Shown here: one piece after another, positions 43,096 to 55,867 of the stretch
Numbering within the stretch: position 1 is the stretch's first letter
How the letters are laid out: each line of letters begins with the position of its first letter
Assembly: GCA_025738555.1 (NCBI GenBank)
Contig: JAOVFP010000003.1
Location: 3,038,001 to 3,102,000 of the forward strand
Direction: 5' to 3'
Length of the DNA: 64,000 nt
From: Cyathus striatus
Taxonomy: Eukaryota; Basidiomycota; Agaricomycetes; Agaricales; Nidulariaceae
Notes under the pieces: generated by a model
The model's database searches: none
Told to the model about the DNA's origin: nothing
What the model saw: only the letters and a program-made list of their open reading frames with translations
Program-made: the position numbers and the translations under genes

Positions 43096-45406
43096 ATGAC
43101 TAACAGGAACATCTGGAAGATATTAAGCAATTTGATTATATTTTATATCTTCATTGGGTTATTTCCTGCAGTTTCAGCAATGCAAGATCCATTTCCATCA
43201 GTGAAATTTTCTATATTTGCACAATTTATTGAAGACAACTTCAGTTCAGAAATTAACTTGAATACAGTTATATTACTGCTATTAACATTAACTAACAATA
43301 CTGATTTATTAAACTTACATGCAAGACAACAAAATCCATCACTACAAGATGAACATGCACAAGTTCATACTAGTTGGATGAATGCATTAAGTAGAGCACT
43401 TTATGAAAAATTAAATGAAGATATTTACAAGTTGTTCACTTCAAATGAAAATACTGAAGTAGATGAAGAATCATTTATTATAGAAGTTGGATTGAAGATG
43501 AATGCATTTTCGAAGATATTGAAATTAGATCCATATGATGAGCATGGAAGATTTACTGAGTGGCTTAAACCAATATCTCACTCTGTCATTGAGCCAATCT
43601 TTTTAATTTGCCCTGCACGTGCAGAATGTAACAATTGCAATTGTTATAGAAGGTCATTAAGTCAGAAGTCTTGGTCTCGTGATATTCCACATGTTTCATT
43701 GATTAAAGACAGTAAACAATATCTGAATTCTCATGTTCTTAGTGGCAAATGTAGTTGTTGCAAAGCAATTTATTATGCAGACCATAAAAGTGTAATTAGT
43801 CCATTTAATTCTGCACAGCGGGACAGAATATACCTAAATCTGGCAAAGTACCTTAAAGTGGGAAAACAAGTTTGGGTTGATCATACATTTTCATCTGCTG
43901 TTGTAAATGCAATATACAGCTTTCATGCATCTGCATCTGCATTTTCAGAATTTTGGAATACAACATTTATTATAAATGAGGGAGAATCCAAGGCAATTTC
44001 ACGCTGGCAAGCTTGGCAAGCATTTGTACAGGAATCTATTCAACAAGTTGCCTTGAGTTCTAATACTGTTTTGAAAATAGCTGATGGAACAAAAATTGAT
44101 GATGTAACTAGACATGCCTTTACACATTTGGGAGAAGAAGGTATTGTACGAAGTGCAGAAAATCACCACTGCAGTGAATGTACACAGAGATACAAAGCTA
44201 ATGCTGATATAATTACACCTGATGATCCAGCTGCAGTAGCACAAGTAGATGAAAACCAAAATATACCTGCATTAACAGGTAGGGATGCAGATAGAGCAGC
44301 TAGAGATGCTGCTGAAGCAAGATATAATGCTCAAAATGCAATGAATGTTGATCCAAGTCCAAATGAGAGCTTAAATGAGAATTCAGCACTTGTAAATATG
44401 GTTGTTGTAGATGGCATTGTTATGGGACCTGCTCATTGTGCCATAGAGAACTGTACTCAAGATCTAGTCAATGCAAGACAAGGTGTTTTCTGTGCTATGC
44501 ATGAAGTACTACACAAAAATTTATGCAGAGTAAATGGCTGCAATAAAAATCTAGTTCAAAATACAAAGGCATGTGAAGAGCACCAGCAAAAGTGGCGATC
44601 ACATTTCACAAGATTTGGCAGACAGTCATTACTTGGTGTCCAAAGAATATTATGGCATACCCAGGAAGAACAACTCCCATGGTTACCTCAGATCAATAGA
44701 CGGGTTCAAGCACATGATATTATGAGCTCCAGGGAGGAAAAGAAAAAAAAGGACTACTTTTCTCCATCACGATTTTATTGTGTTGAAACAATCTGTGCAC
44801 CATGTGGTGTAGTCCTTGCTTGGGCAAAGTTTGATAAGTCTGAGTCTATAGATCAAATATTTGAATTTTTAGAAAAAGTATTTCCAACAGAGGATGTCCA
44901 GCCAAGTTATGTATGCATAGATAAAGCCTGTGTTCTTCTCAAAAGTGCAGCTACAAATGGGAAATGGATAGAGTGGAAAAATACAACACAATTTGTTGTT
45001 GACTCTTATCATTATATTAATCATAGGGTGACTGATTATATATGTCATAAATGGTGTAACCCAGCACCATTAAATGGATCTGCTCCAAATTTAGTTGTGG
45101 TTGAACATGATGTGAATGGTGTTCCACATTACAAACATGCATTTAATACACAAATTAGTTTTATATTCTTATAATTGTATAACTATTGCTAATTAGTAAC
45201 ATAAGGCATGTGAGCAATTAAATGCATGGATAGGTGGCTTCCAAACAATGTTGAACAGAATAACATTATCTAATTTTAACTGGACCATGCACACACTATT
45301 GTTTTTACACACACAAAGGGTTATAAAGAGGCAACAAATGAAAGATCAAGTGGTAGAAGAAGATGACAGTGAGGAAATAGGAATTGATATAGAGAGGGAT
45401 GACTAA
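43096..45406 (+). CDS. KDZ transposase with CxC5/CxC6-like cysteine clusters
   Basis: Exons 43096-45153 and 45206-45406 give 752 codons; the true start may be the in-frame ATG at 43180 (MQDPFPSVKFSIF). A first cysteine cluster (CNNCNCY, then CSCCKAIYY) at about residues 176-235 resembles the CxC5 domain. A second (CAIENCTQ, CAMHE, CRVNGCNKN, CEEHQQKW) at about 448-505 resembles CxC6. The catalytic core follows, with SYVCIDKAC, DSYHYINHR, WCNPAPLNGSAPN and, after the intron, CEQLNAWIGGF. These are candidate acidic catalytic positions of the KDZ family, which moves KDZ DNA transposons in fungi. Length is normal. The intron donor reads AT instead of GT (45154), which may block splicing and truncate the protein before the last catalytic Glu. 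The cargo gene lies 133 bp upstream. Confidence 0.82.
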
Positions 45407-45529
45407 TACACCAAGTGCTGCTAAGTAGTATAGGTTAGTACAATATTTATTGTTCATTTTCAATATATGTGTATGATGCTAGTTGTATCATTAAAATTCA
45501 TGTATAAGATAGACAACTCCATGTAAATT

Positions 45530-45915
45530 TTATGTGGACTCTATATAAGGCTTATACATATCAGACATCATGAACTGTTCATAAAGTTCACTAGATTCCA
45601 TGTGTACTCCATGTGGAGTATACATAAACCTCTACAATGTTCTTCACATATGAATGAGGAGTGTATGTGGACTTTTATTACTACATGTGGACTCCATGTG
45701 GGTGCAATGTGGAGTAAATATGAATTTTAATCTATGTGTAAAGTTCATATATACTCCATGTGGACTCCACATGGAACTATGTAGACTCCACAAGGAGTTT
45801 ACATGGAATTTATGGACTCAATGTGGACTTTACATGGACTTCACATGGACTCCATATAGAATTTATGGAGGCTACATGGAGTCCACATATACCTGTGGGG
45901 GAGCATAAATTACTG
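45530..45915. repeat. Right sub-terminal repeat array of the KDZ transposon
   Basis: CATGTGGACTCC-like 12-mers in both orientations, inverted counterpart of 33791-34110, ending at GAGCATAAATTACTG. Confidence 0.7.
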
Positions 45916-46004
45916 CCTGTGGCACATTTCCATGCATATACATCATGTGACATATTGCTAACACATTGCCAGCTCATCATTTCTTGCCCCACTACTTCAC
46001 TCCA

Positions 46005-46290
46005 CATGTGGAGGGCAGGAAAGGTGGGGAATGGCAAGCATGGAGGGCGGGAACAGGGGGAACAGCATGCATGGAGAGTGGGAACAGTGAGGAATGACAC
46101 ACATAGAGAGTGGGAACAGGGGGAATGATGCATGTGGAGGGTGGGAAAGGCAGGAAATGACAAGTATGGGGGGTGGGAACAGCAAGGTGATGACAAGCAC
46201 ACATAGCATGCTGGGAAGGGAGACAAAAATAGCAGAGGGGGAGAGTGTTGACAATGATGAGCAGGCAAGGTGGTGGGGCAGGGCAGAGGG
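46005..46290. repeat. G-rich minisatellite, about 36-45 bp irregular unit
   Basis: Repeated GGAGGGTGGGAACAGGG-like phrases alternating with GGAATGACA or GCATG words. Copies are uneven, and the open frames across it are not genes. Confidence 0.7.
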
Positions 46291-46320
46291 TGGGGTGCAA
46301 TATCACATCCCAACTGCAAT

Positions 46321-46478
46321 CCACAAATTGCCTTATATGGAAATCCAAAGGTCCCTATAACCCAACCAACTTAAAAGGTAGTGGGAATAAATTTTCTAAT
46401 TAGGTAGGTATTCCCACTACCTTTTAAGGTAGTTGGATTATAGGGACATCTGGATTTCCCTATAAGGTAATTTACAGG
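46321..46478. repeat. Inverted repeat, arms about 65 bp (repeat family X)
   Basis: Words such as CTACCTTTTAAGGTAGTTGG and TATAGGGACATCTGGATTTC appear in both orientations around an AT-rich centre near 46.40 kb. Another copy of the family is at 60250-60273 plus 61870-61915, split by a Tc1-type element. Confidence 0.8.
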
Positions 46479-48906
46479 TTTGTGAATGGGATCACAATCT
46501 GATTGGCTGGAGCCTTGTGACTATCCTGTGACTGCTGATGAATTTCACTTGTCTCAGATCCTTTTTCCCCCTGTCATCATCTTCTCATTTTTGTCTTTCT
46601 CACTAACTTTGCTGCTCATTCAATCCTGGCTGCCTGCTCTGTTTCCCTCAATCTTGATGTAGTTTTGATGTCACACCCACCACCATGTCCTCCCTTCTAT
46701 GTGCTCAACGATGGCAAGGGCAGTCTTGATGCTCCCATCTTTCATGTCCAATTCTTTGATGAGAGTGATGAACACCTGTGATCTCAACTGGTGCAACTGG
46801 AAGGGCATCATAACTCCAAATAGTGTTGGTATGCTTTAAACCACTAGTGGGACAACAGGTATTCCAAAGGGTGTAAGAGAGTGACACTATAGTTTATCAC
46901 ATTTCTTTCCCTGGATGGGAGAGAGATTCAGACTTGGAGAAGATGCAAGATTTACTATTCTTAGTGGGATTGTGTATGCTTCTATTCACCAAGACAATAT
47001 GTAACTTTAAATTGTGTATAAATATCCAATTGCTAATCAGGTGCTACAGTGTTCAGTCCCTTGTTCTTCAGTGCACAAATACACATTCCCACTGCAGATG
47101 ACATCAGTACACCTGGACATGTTGCAGGTCTCCTTCCCACCCATCACCTGCTAGCTATTCATGGTGGGCTACTCTTAGGCCTCTGCTGATCAGTGCTCTG
47201 CAATTACAACACTATGTGAGGGCATCATCAGCATTTCACTAGACCTCTATGTTGGCTATACTGGTATGAAGGAGAATGCTGGATAGGAGGCAGATCTAGG
47301 GATTGGGGTATTAGGGGGTAGGTGATATAAGTTGAAATGGAATGTAGGGGATGTAACAAATGTGGTGTATGAATGTGGCATATGATGTGATGGTGTGCTG
47401 GGAAATACAAATGGCATCATGTTATCAGCATAGCACATATGGCAATATATATATTCCTTCCAGTTTTTTATATCTTGGGAACACTTCTTCATTTGTCTGT
47501 TATTTTCCTTGTTGACTTACTTTACATATATAGGATGATGAAGAATTTATAATATACACATTAACCCTCTCAAAAAGGAATACTGCCACTCAATATGCTG
47601 CTTTAGTACATAAAGTTGTTCAAGAAGGGGAAGGCATTTTTGCTTTCATGAATAATTGGTATCATGAGCTGTGCATCCCTGAATTGTGGCAAAAAAAATT
47701 TTCTCCTGTAGTTTTGACTTTCAGAAAATTCTGTCTTACAGTTTTATTCATATTCTAAAAATAAACAATTCTGTAAGATGGATAAGAGATATACCAAAAT
47801 TTGAGTGGGAAATTTATCTTGTATAAAACCAGCAGCTCTCAGGCAAAATGCTCCATAAGGGCTTTCTTATAAATAGAACACTATTGTACACAATTCATTA
47901 TTTATTGTACTTGGGTAAATAAGCTTTGTTTAAAAAATTCCAAGATGGATACATGCCCTGAATGATACTTCAGTCAATAGGAGACATGAACAAATTTTAT
48001 GTCAGTCACACATCAGAAAGGGCAATGAACAGAACAATATTGAAACATTGGTGTCACACTGAAAATCCATGAACAATTGGTTGAAAGTATCCAGTACCCT
48101 AATAGTAAGATCTATTCAAATCATATTCACTTCTTGTTCAACTCTTCAGGATGTTGCCACTGGCCTCTTACCACCAAGTTACCTGAACAAACATTGTTTG
48201 AAACAGTCCACAATGACAACCTGGCAGTTTATGATATAAATGGACTTGACATCCATCCTAGTGAGTATTGACAATGTCTAGTCAATGCTACCATAGAAGT
48301 ACACTTTAAACTCACACTTTCCCCAGTTCCTCCTAAACACCTAGGAGACATTGCCTATGACATCTTCTCTGCCAACCTCATCCCAATGTGTTCCATTCTT
48401 CCACCTCCTTCCAAGACATATACCTAAATAACTTGCTAACTGGACTCTTCACATACAAATAATACACCCTTTTTACTTCATTTTATATTTACTTTTCCCT
48501 TGTATTTTGGTTCTAGATAGCAGCCTAATCTGAAACAGACCTATGACTACTGAAGCTGCATGCAATGCCATCCCATCCTTTTACTACACCCACAGCATTC
48601 TCCACCCTACTATAAATGATGTCAACAGATTTGAAATTCATTCTGCCATACCATCCTCCCACCACCTAACTTGCCTACCAACCTTCCTCCTCTCACCATA
48701 ACCTCCATCCAAACTCATTGTACCAAATATTTTGGATATTGTCATTATTCTCTTTAGTTTATATATATCTATATCTGTATCTCATACAAACTCACCCATC
48801 ATGTTTGATGAATAAACAGCATGGGAATTGCACCTCCCTTGTCCACATTACATGATTCACTCCAAATACTTGATCTACCTAGCAGTCATCAAATGTATTG
48901 ATATGT
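46479..48906. other. CpG-poor transposon debris, no gene supported
   Basis: 46.48-46.55 kb resembles sequence after 61.92 kb, so both may belong to one larger decayed repeat. Fragments at 47.53-47.70 and 48.08-48.27 kb have protein-like codon patterns but no recognisable motif or splice structure. Confidence 0.4.
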
Positions 48907-49180
48907 CAGCTTTTAAAATATACTTATTTTTCTATTATTATTTCATTTTATTCAAACTTCTATATTTAAAGCTGTACAAGGAACTACCCCATGAGTACAA
49001 GAGTTGAAATGAGGCCTGAGTTGCCAACTATAGTATTTTCTACAAAATATGCTACTAAGGGATGAGTACAAGGGCTGGGACTGAGGCCTGTGCTGCCAGC
49101 CAAAGTATCTCAATGATACAAACCAAGGGTACCAGAAGTATATCATATGGGTTGTCCATTTCCTGTACTCAATTAATATA

Positions 49181-49549
49181 CTGTAGTTACATGTATGGAA
49201 GAAATGGTCACGCATAATGGGGGCCTTGTTTCGTTGCTAAAATGGCATGCTGTCATGCATAATGGAGCCTCTGTTTCTAAGCAAAAAGTGTGACAGGCAG
49301 TTTTCATTTTTGAAAAACAAGGTAGAAATCCATGCTAAAGCTACTACTTACTATATATTATTACTATTAAATAATTGGTGGATTGAAACCTAACAAAGAG
49401 TGCAACAAGAGCCCAAAAGGTGAAATTTTAAGCTACTGATGTTGCCAAATTTCATATCCGTCACACACAAAATAGCTCTGTTGCTAAGCACAGATTGAAA
49501 TTTTCAATCACGCACTACCCCCCCGTTTCTTCCATACATGTAACTACAG
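49181..49549. mobile_element. TA-flanked MITE, 369 bp
   Basis: Inverted ends start CTGTAGTTACATGTATGGAA and match perfectly for about 24 bp. TA lies on both sides (49179-49180 and 49550-49551). It retains several CpGs that surrounding DNA lacks, so it is probably younger than its host sequence. Confidence 0.85.
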
Positions 49550-50639
49550 TACTACTCTTATTCATTAGTAGCTGTTACAATTATCATTATTATTCTACAA
49601 AGAAGCTACTGTATCACTCTTGTACACCTTGAATAGTGTTCTAGCATGAAGTCTGACACATCACATGCTGCTGTATATAACTGCAAAGCAAATTCTAATC
49701 AAGGTACCTATGCTGGTATCACTCAAATCTGGAGCTTTAATAGAATGTGACTCATACCCCCTATATGAGAGGCCAGATGGTTGCATGGATTTAAGGCTCC
49801 AACCCTATAGTATACAAACCATATATACAGTTATTTTTGTAAGTGTATATGTATAAACTCCAAATACCTATGTATACAGCAAATATACATTATATAGACA
49901 GTTGTATATAGTTCACACTTTTGCAACATAGGCATAATATAATTGGCTCTTCAATTGCATGTAACCTGATATCTTCAGTCTATGAGATAGCTGACCTGAC
50001 ACAGGTTGAATGGAACAAGGGCCAGGGCTCATGAGCACAAGCACTCAGAAGACAATAGCAACACAGTTACAGACTTACAAGACAAAGGTCTGTCTGATTA
50101 TATACTGAGTGTCAGTCAGCAATAAGTTATTGTTTAAATCCACAATTCACAATTCCAAGGGTGATATGATATTGTGGAGAGCACAAGAGGATGCTAGATT
50201 CTGACTTTGATGACTCAAATTGAAACTTGGAAGATAAATATACCAGTCCTGATGTGCAGATGGAAGGAATTCATCAAGACCTGAGATCAGTGGTACTGTC
50301 ATTTTTGCATGGAAAGATGAACAGTGGTTCATCTGACCATTTCATCACAAAGGTAAGTAGCTATACTGGTTTATAAGTCAACTTAAACTAATGAATCTAT
50401 ACAGATTGATCATGGGATGCAGCAACAACATCCAGATGCTGCTGAATGTGTTAAAGTAATGCTACCATTACTTTTTGATCATGGCCTGGACCAAGATATG
50501 CTTCTCAGATTTGATTCAGAACTAAAGAAGTATGAGCTACTACCACCTGTTTTCTTTTCAGATGGGAACACAAAAGACAAACATATCTTCAGTTCAAACA
50601 TATTGATTAATGTAAGATCTTTTTGATCAGTTATTAATG

Positions 50640-51116
50640 TGCTGATGTTGATACTACAGCTTGTATTGTGTCTACTCCACAGCCCTAGTGCCCTTCAGGC
50701 TTGAAAGGAGGGAAAGTTGGTTATTAATTCAAATACTGTGGCTAAGCACTGGGGATTAACCTCTGTTATGCCAGGATTCATCACATTTGTCACCATTCTG
50801 GTAAGTACTTATATGTCTCATATTGGATTAATTGCTTATAACTGCAAAGGTATGCTTTGGCTTAGCAGGTGATCCAGAGTTTGTATCAGTTGGAGAATCA
50901 GGTATTCATTATGTTGAGGACTTCAGAGCATGCAAGAAAATGTTATATAAGCTTTACAACAAACATAGTATTTGTGGGGTCATCTGGCAGTACAACAATG
51001 TTATTTTTCCTAACCAACCTTCCAATGGGGAATCTGCTTTGGAATGCAATGATACATGCTACAATAAATTGATGGACTGCATAGCTAATGAGTCAGAAGT
51101 TGAATTATTGATGTAA
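50640..51116 (+). pseudogene. DUF6698-like basidiomycete protein fragment
   Basis: Two exon-like parts (about 50690-50800 and 50851-51116) flank a 50-nt intron with good splice sites. They read NTVAKHWGLTSVMPGFITFV, then LAGDPEFVSVGESGIHY, VEDFRACKKMLYKLY and GVIWQYNNVIFPNQP. This spacing and the PGFI and GDPEF segments resemble DUF6698-type proteins common in Agaricomycetes and often found near transposons. A stop upstream and loss of the N-terminal part mark it as a relic. A further piece may lie at 50417-50623. Function of the family is unknown. Confidence 0.45.
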
Positions 51117-52237
51117 TCTAAGTAGTATGTCATTGTCTATCAAATCATTGACATAATATTCATGTTCCAATTCTGCCTTCACAATATAAACTCCTCAAAT
51201 AACTGATTCAAGGGGAATGAACATAGTGTCCTTGACCTCTTTTAGTTGATGAAATCCTAAATCATGATCCTTCTGATATGACTAACTTTTAGTAGTACTT
51301 TATTATGTCAGTAGTAGCACCACCAACATAAAATAGTTAATTACATTAGTTATATTTAGTACAAAGGGTATCTGGTTCACAATAATGAAATAGAACAATT
51401 TAAAGACTATGATTGCTTTCTAAGACTTGGTTTTAATAATTCAATTGCAGTACTAGTTCAAAACCTCAGAAAACCAATATTCAATTCAATTCAATAGCAC
51501 TCAGTACTTCAAATTCTACTAAAAACTTCAGATACTGATTTCAGAATGTTACTCTACTTTGAGAATGGAAGGACAGCTCATGCAGTGCTTGCTTTACTTA
51601 TTCTACTATCCCTAAGTTATATACTAAAATCCTACCTACTTTATTTGTAACAGTAGATAGTGTATAGTAGATGTAAATAGATTGCATGTGCTATTTCTAA
51701 GACTATCCATATGTTCCCTAAGGTGTGGGGAACCCTCCATATGGCAAATCATATGGATGCACCTCATTTCAGAGGTGCCTTGAATGCTGTGGCATTGGTA
51801 CTATTTTGGTACATGCACTAGGACACACACTTGTGTAGGTACATGCTTGGTTACAGGGATTCCCAGAGTTACCAGCTCTTTCTGACACACACATCAATAG
51901 TGTGTGATGGCATATGGACAATTTTTGGCTGTTTCATGCACCTCTGTCCATGAGGTTTTACACATGTAAACCATGCCACCATTCAGAATCTGACACAGGT
52001 GGTATGAGACCCATTTAGTAAGACTATGGATCTGAGCAATCCCAGCCTCTGTACCCTGATTGGGATTTTCTTTGGAGTCATGGCACATGACACATTGGAC
52101 TTCATGCTGGAACATCATTCAAGGCATACAAGAGTGGTGCAACAGCTTTTATCAGAGGATAATAATCAAATAAGTAGCTTAGTGGCTACTGTGAAATGAA
52201 TATAGCATATTTAATAAGTGCAGAAGGCCAGCAGCCC
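51117..52237. other. AT-rich, CpG-poor, no gene supported
   Basis: No coding signal that I can defend. The ORF-like stretch at 51894-52118 on the minus strand (CHDSKENPNQ) has no family features. Confidence 0.4.
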
Positions 52238-52854
52238 ATATAATATATCTTTTTATACCCTTAGTTTGTATCAAGGAGATAATTTAGCTGGCAGCACAGG
52301 TCTTAGCCCCAGCCCTTGTACTCTTCCCTTAGTAATGTATTTTATAGAAAATACTATAATTGGCAACTCAGGACCCATTCCAAGTCTTGTACTCATGGGG
52401 TGGCTTCTGCATGGATATAATATAGAAGTTTGAATAAAATGCAATAATACTTAAAAAATAAGTCTATTCTAAAAGCTGGTGTATTGCTTCCAATTTAGTT
52501 TTGTGGCAGTGTCAAAAAGTTGAATAAGAGCCAATGGATGCTTGTCAGCCCCCATCATAACTTCAAATAAAAGCAACAGTCACACATAAGTGATATTGTT
52601 GTCCATGATTAGCATGATACAGTCATAACAAGGATAACCATGGTAGATATCTTTGCAGTGCAAGATCCTTTGCGATACAGTCCAGTCTTCTTCTGAGACA
52701 TAGCTAATATCAACTTTGAAAAATTGTTGAATCTGAATATGTAAAGATAAGATTAAAACAAGGACTTTAATAATAATTGTCATACATTTCCATTATTTCC
52801 TAACACTATTGTCCATTTTGAATTTGAGTAGATTTCAGATAGATAGCTATTTAG

Positions 52855-53794
52855 GAGCTCTTTACACTTAGCCAGGTGTTCTGTACAGATCCGTGCAGAA
52901 TCTGTATGGAATTTTCAGAATCTGTGTGGAATCTGCACAGATTTTTTTCTTTTTGGCAGAGGTTTTTTTGGGTCTGTACAGATTCTGCACAGATTCTGCA
53001 CAGAATCAAAAATTCCATGTGAATTCTGCAGAATTCCGCATTACAGACCTGAAAAATTCTGTACAGAATCTTATTATACTTATTTTCTTATGGAAAATTA
53101 GAATAGAAAATTGTGTGATACTAAGCACTAAGTGTGACACTCTGCAATAAGTGTGACACTAAGGTTTAAGTGTGACACTATACATTGATTGTGACACTAA
53201 GGGTTGAGTGTGACACTAAGTGTTGAGTGTGACACTAAGTGTTGAGTGTGACACTAAGCATTGAGCATGACACTCTGCATTAAGTGTGACACTAAGGGTT
53301 GAGTGTGACACTAAGGTGTTGAGTGTGACACTATGCATTGAGTGTGACACTATGCATTAAGCATGACACTATACATTAAGTGTGATACTATGCATTAAGC
53401 ATGAAACTATACATTAAGCATGACACTAAGTGTTGAGTGTGACACTATGCATTGAGTGTGATACTATACATTAAGCATGACACTATGCATTGAGCATAAT
53501 ACTATATATTGAGAGTATCACAGATTTTGTGTAGTGTCACACTTGACACCTGTGATAAGGCAGCAATGCGTGAATCCACACAGAATCCATGCAGAATATG
53601 TATGGAATCCATATAGAATAATCACCTCTAATAATAATAATAGCCACTATATAAATTCTGTATGGTATCTATACAGGTCTGTACGGGTCTGTATGGATCT
53701 GCATGGAATCTGCATGGATCCATACAGAATTTTCTGATTCCGTGCAGATTCTGTACAGATCTGTACAGACCTCTTGGGGGAGTGTAAATTACTG
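52855..53794. mobile_element. Small non-autonomous element with KDZ-type ends, 940 bp
   Basis: Left end GAGCTCTTTACACTTAGCCA, right end complementary to CAGTAATTTACACTCCCCCA, with the 8-bp TSD CTATTTAG (52847-52854 and 53795-53802). Sub-terminal arrays are built on a third 12-bp word, CTGTACAGATCT or CTGCACAGATTC. The centre is a minisatellite of about 20 bp. No coding capacity. Confidence 0.8.
53104..53530 (+). repeat. Minisatellite, about 20-bp unit, roughly 20 copies
   Basis: Units read GTGTGACACTAAGTGTTGA with variants (TATGCATTA, CATGACACT). It fills the middle of the 52855-53794 element. There are no unique spacers, so it is not a CRISPR array. Confidence 0.88.
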
Positions 53795-53802
53795 CTATTT
53801 AG

Positions 53803-54849
53803 CCACTTTGAAAACTTTGAAAATACATAATTTTCTGCTAGATTTGGCAGAAGTGATTTCAGATTAATTTTGGGGTCTTTTTCACATAACACAATATGTT
53901 GAATCTTCATGCCAAGACCAGCATTTCTACATAAGGTCAAAAGGGCAAAGGTAGGAAGTACAGAACAGGAAGGACTGTCAGCTTCAGCTTGTGTGCTGCA
54001 CCCCTTGTCATTCTCATGGTCCAGATATTTTGAAGTGCATGTTAGAAGTGATCTGACACTTCTCTGATGACTAATGAACCTTAGGTAGACTTAGGTAAAC
54101 TTAGGTACTGGACCTTGGTTGGGACCTTGGTTGGACCCTTAGACCCTTGGACTTTGGTAGATAAGCTAGTAGTATAATCCTGAGGTCCTACAGGGGCAAT
54201 CCCCACTTGCTCACTGTACATTGGACTTCAGACCCTATTGTGTCTCTCTCAGTCCTGCAGATCACTGCCCTGGTTGTACATCTCACAGTGCAGAGGTGTG
54301 GGACAGAGGTATGAGATAAGTGCAGAAGTGTGAGATAGGAGAGAGGCAGGAGTGCAGAATGCAGAATGCAGAGTCATTCCTGTGGAAGCAATGATTAAGC
54401 TGGAGGTGAGTAGAACTCAAGGACAAGTAAGGAGGACTGTAACTTAGTCAATATTTGAACTGAGTAGTAGTAGTACAAGTTGTGCTACTTAAACACTATG
54501 TGACTTCACTGATGACCAGTGAACAAATGGGATAATAGTATACTAGTTGATAAAGATAATAAGATGGTAGTGGAAGGTGGAGTAGTGTTTGAATATAATA
54601 TGTACCAAGGGCAGACTAAGAATTGAGATGAATGCTGATACTAGTATACCTGGGGTACAATGGAGAAAGCATAATGGAGAATGGATAATGAACCAGATGA
54701 GTAAGGTGACATAGGAGCTTGGTGACCTTCAGTCAGAAGAGCAGAAGGAGAACTGGATGAATGGAATAAATACAAGTCAATAAGTGCAGAGATTGTGGAA
54801 AGGAAGGTCAGGAAAAAGGTCAGAAAGTATGGCTATGACACTTCAATGG
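53803..54849. other. CpG-poor, no gene supported
   Basis: Contains short local repeats (CTTAGGTA and CCTTGGTTGG around 54.08-54.17 kb). The purine-rich 54.3-54.8 kb shows nothing recognisable. Confidence 0.4.
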
Positions 54850-55867
54850 TACACCTTCTTTCTCATATAATAGGTTATCTGTGGCTGTTATCATTATCAA
54901 AAGAGCAAATTGGTGATGTTCATTCTGCATTAGCTGCTAAAATTAAATAAATTATTTACTGGAGTAGTCATAAACACACCTGTCTTCCCAAAGTTTCCTG
55001 TTTATCATTAAAATGTTTTGCTGCTTCTTTCATGGGTCTATGAGCTTGCTCATTCAATTTATATATCAAGGTTACACCTTTCTCCTCAATGTCATCAAAC
55101 ATATGAGCAAAAAAAGCATGTACTTTTGGTATGTTCCATGTCCAGCCATATTTCTCAGTAGTACTCTGTTATAAAAATATCAACTGCTGAGCCTGCAATG
55201 CCAAGAGATGTTTAACTTACAATTAATAGTGTGCTGAACTGCTTGATCTCCTCCCATCTTTCAGCAATTGTACTTTCAGTATGCATTTTTAAGCAGGAAT
55301 AATTGTTTATAACACCAAAATATTGAACACATTGAATTATAAGCCAGTTTGTCTGTGTTATCTCTGGTGCAATCCCATGTAGGATAACCTGTAAGAAACC
55401 ATTTTCAGTGATAATAGCCAGTAAAATCATTGATTTAAAATTACTCTAAGCAGATCTGCATACTTGCTTCCATCTGCAAAATCCATGCTGAGTACATTAG
55501 GGAAAGATGGTAAACCACTCCAAGCTGGCAAATTTTCCATTCTAGATAAAATTAGTTATTGCATATGTCATTAGCCAAGGTCTCACCTATGCTGAATGCA
55601 TGCAGATGCAGCACAATCCTCATTAAAATACTGTTTGATATACTTCCATAGTTACTTTGTGATACCCAATTCATTTGCATGGAGCACATCATATGATATG
55701 GTACTGTAGATATCTGTATGTGGAAGAGATCAGTAGCAATTCTGCAGAGCAATATTAATATAAGATCTTTATTTCAGAATGATCATGTATATTTCATATT
55801 ACCTTGAGGTGTACAAGCCAAAGTGGTTTGTAGGTTTTCTCCCTTTCTTCAGCTGTCAATCACCAGT

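Larger units (their letters stand above)
33791..45915 (+). mobile_element. KDZ-superfamily DNA transposon, about 12.1 kb, with nested insertions
   Basis: Termini are GAGCACTTTATGGTCCCCCA on the left and the complement of CAGTAATTTATGCTCCCCCA on the right. The 8-bp direct repeat CCTGTGGC lies immediately outside (33783-33790 and 45916-45923). Inside each end are about 300-400 bp of sub-terminal repeats built on TGTGGACTCCAT-like words in both orientations. The interior holds a minisatellite, a large acidic/lysine-rich cargo gene and a KDZ (Kyakuja-Dileera-Zisupton) transposase gene. The cargo gene contains two nested smaller elements. The 8-bp TSD fits what is reported for Zisupton-like elements. 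The exact borders rest on visual matching of ends. Confidence 0.78.
48907..52478. mobile_element. Possible 3.6-kb element with about 230-bp long inverted ends
   Basis: 48907-49135 and 52238-52478 are diverged inverted repeats. They share CAGCTTTTA at the tip and two internal copies of a phrase like GAGTACAAGGGCTGGGACTG, then GAGGCCTG and TGCCA words. I cannot find a TSD, so they could also be two independent copies of one repeat. A DUF6698-like relic and a MITE lie between them. Confidence 0.55.

Noticed and set aside
45810..46348. Cysteine- and proline-rich minus-strand frames
   Set aside because: They span the KDZ end and a minisatellite, and three frames give similar repetitive peptides.
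53104..53530. CRISPR-like regular repeats
   Set aside because: Units are contiguous at about 20 bp with no unique spacers, and the genome is eukaryotic.
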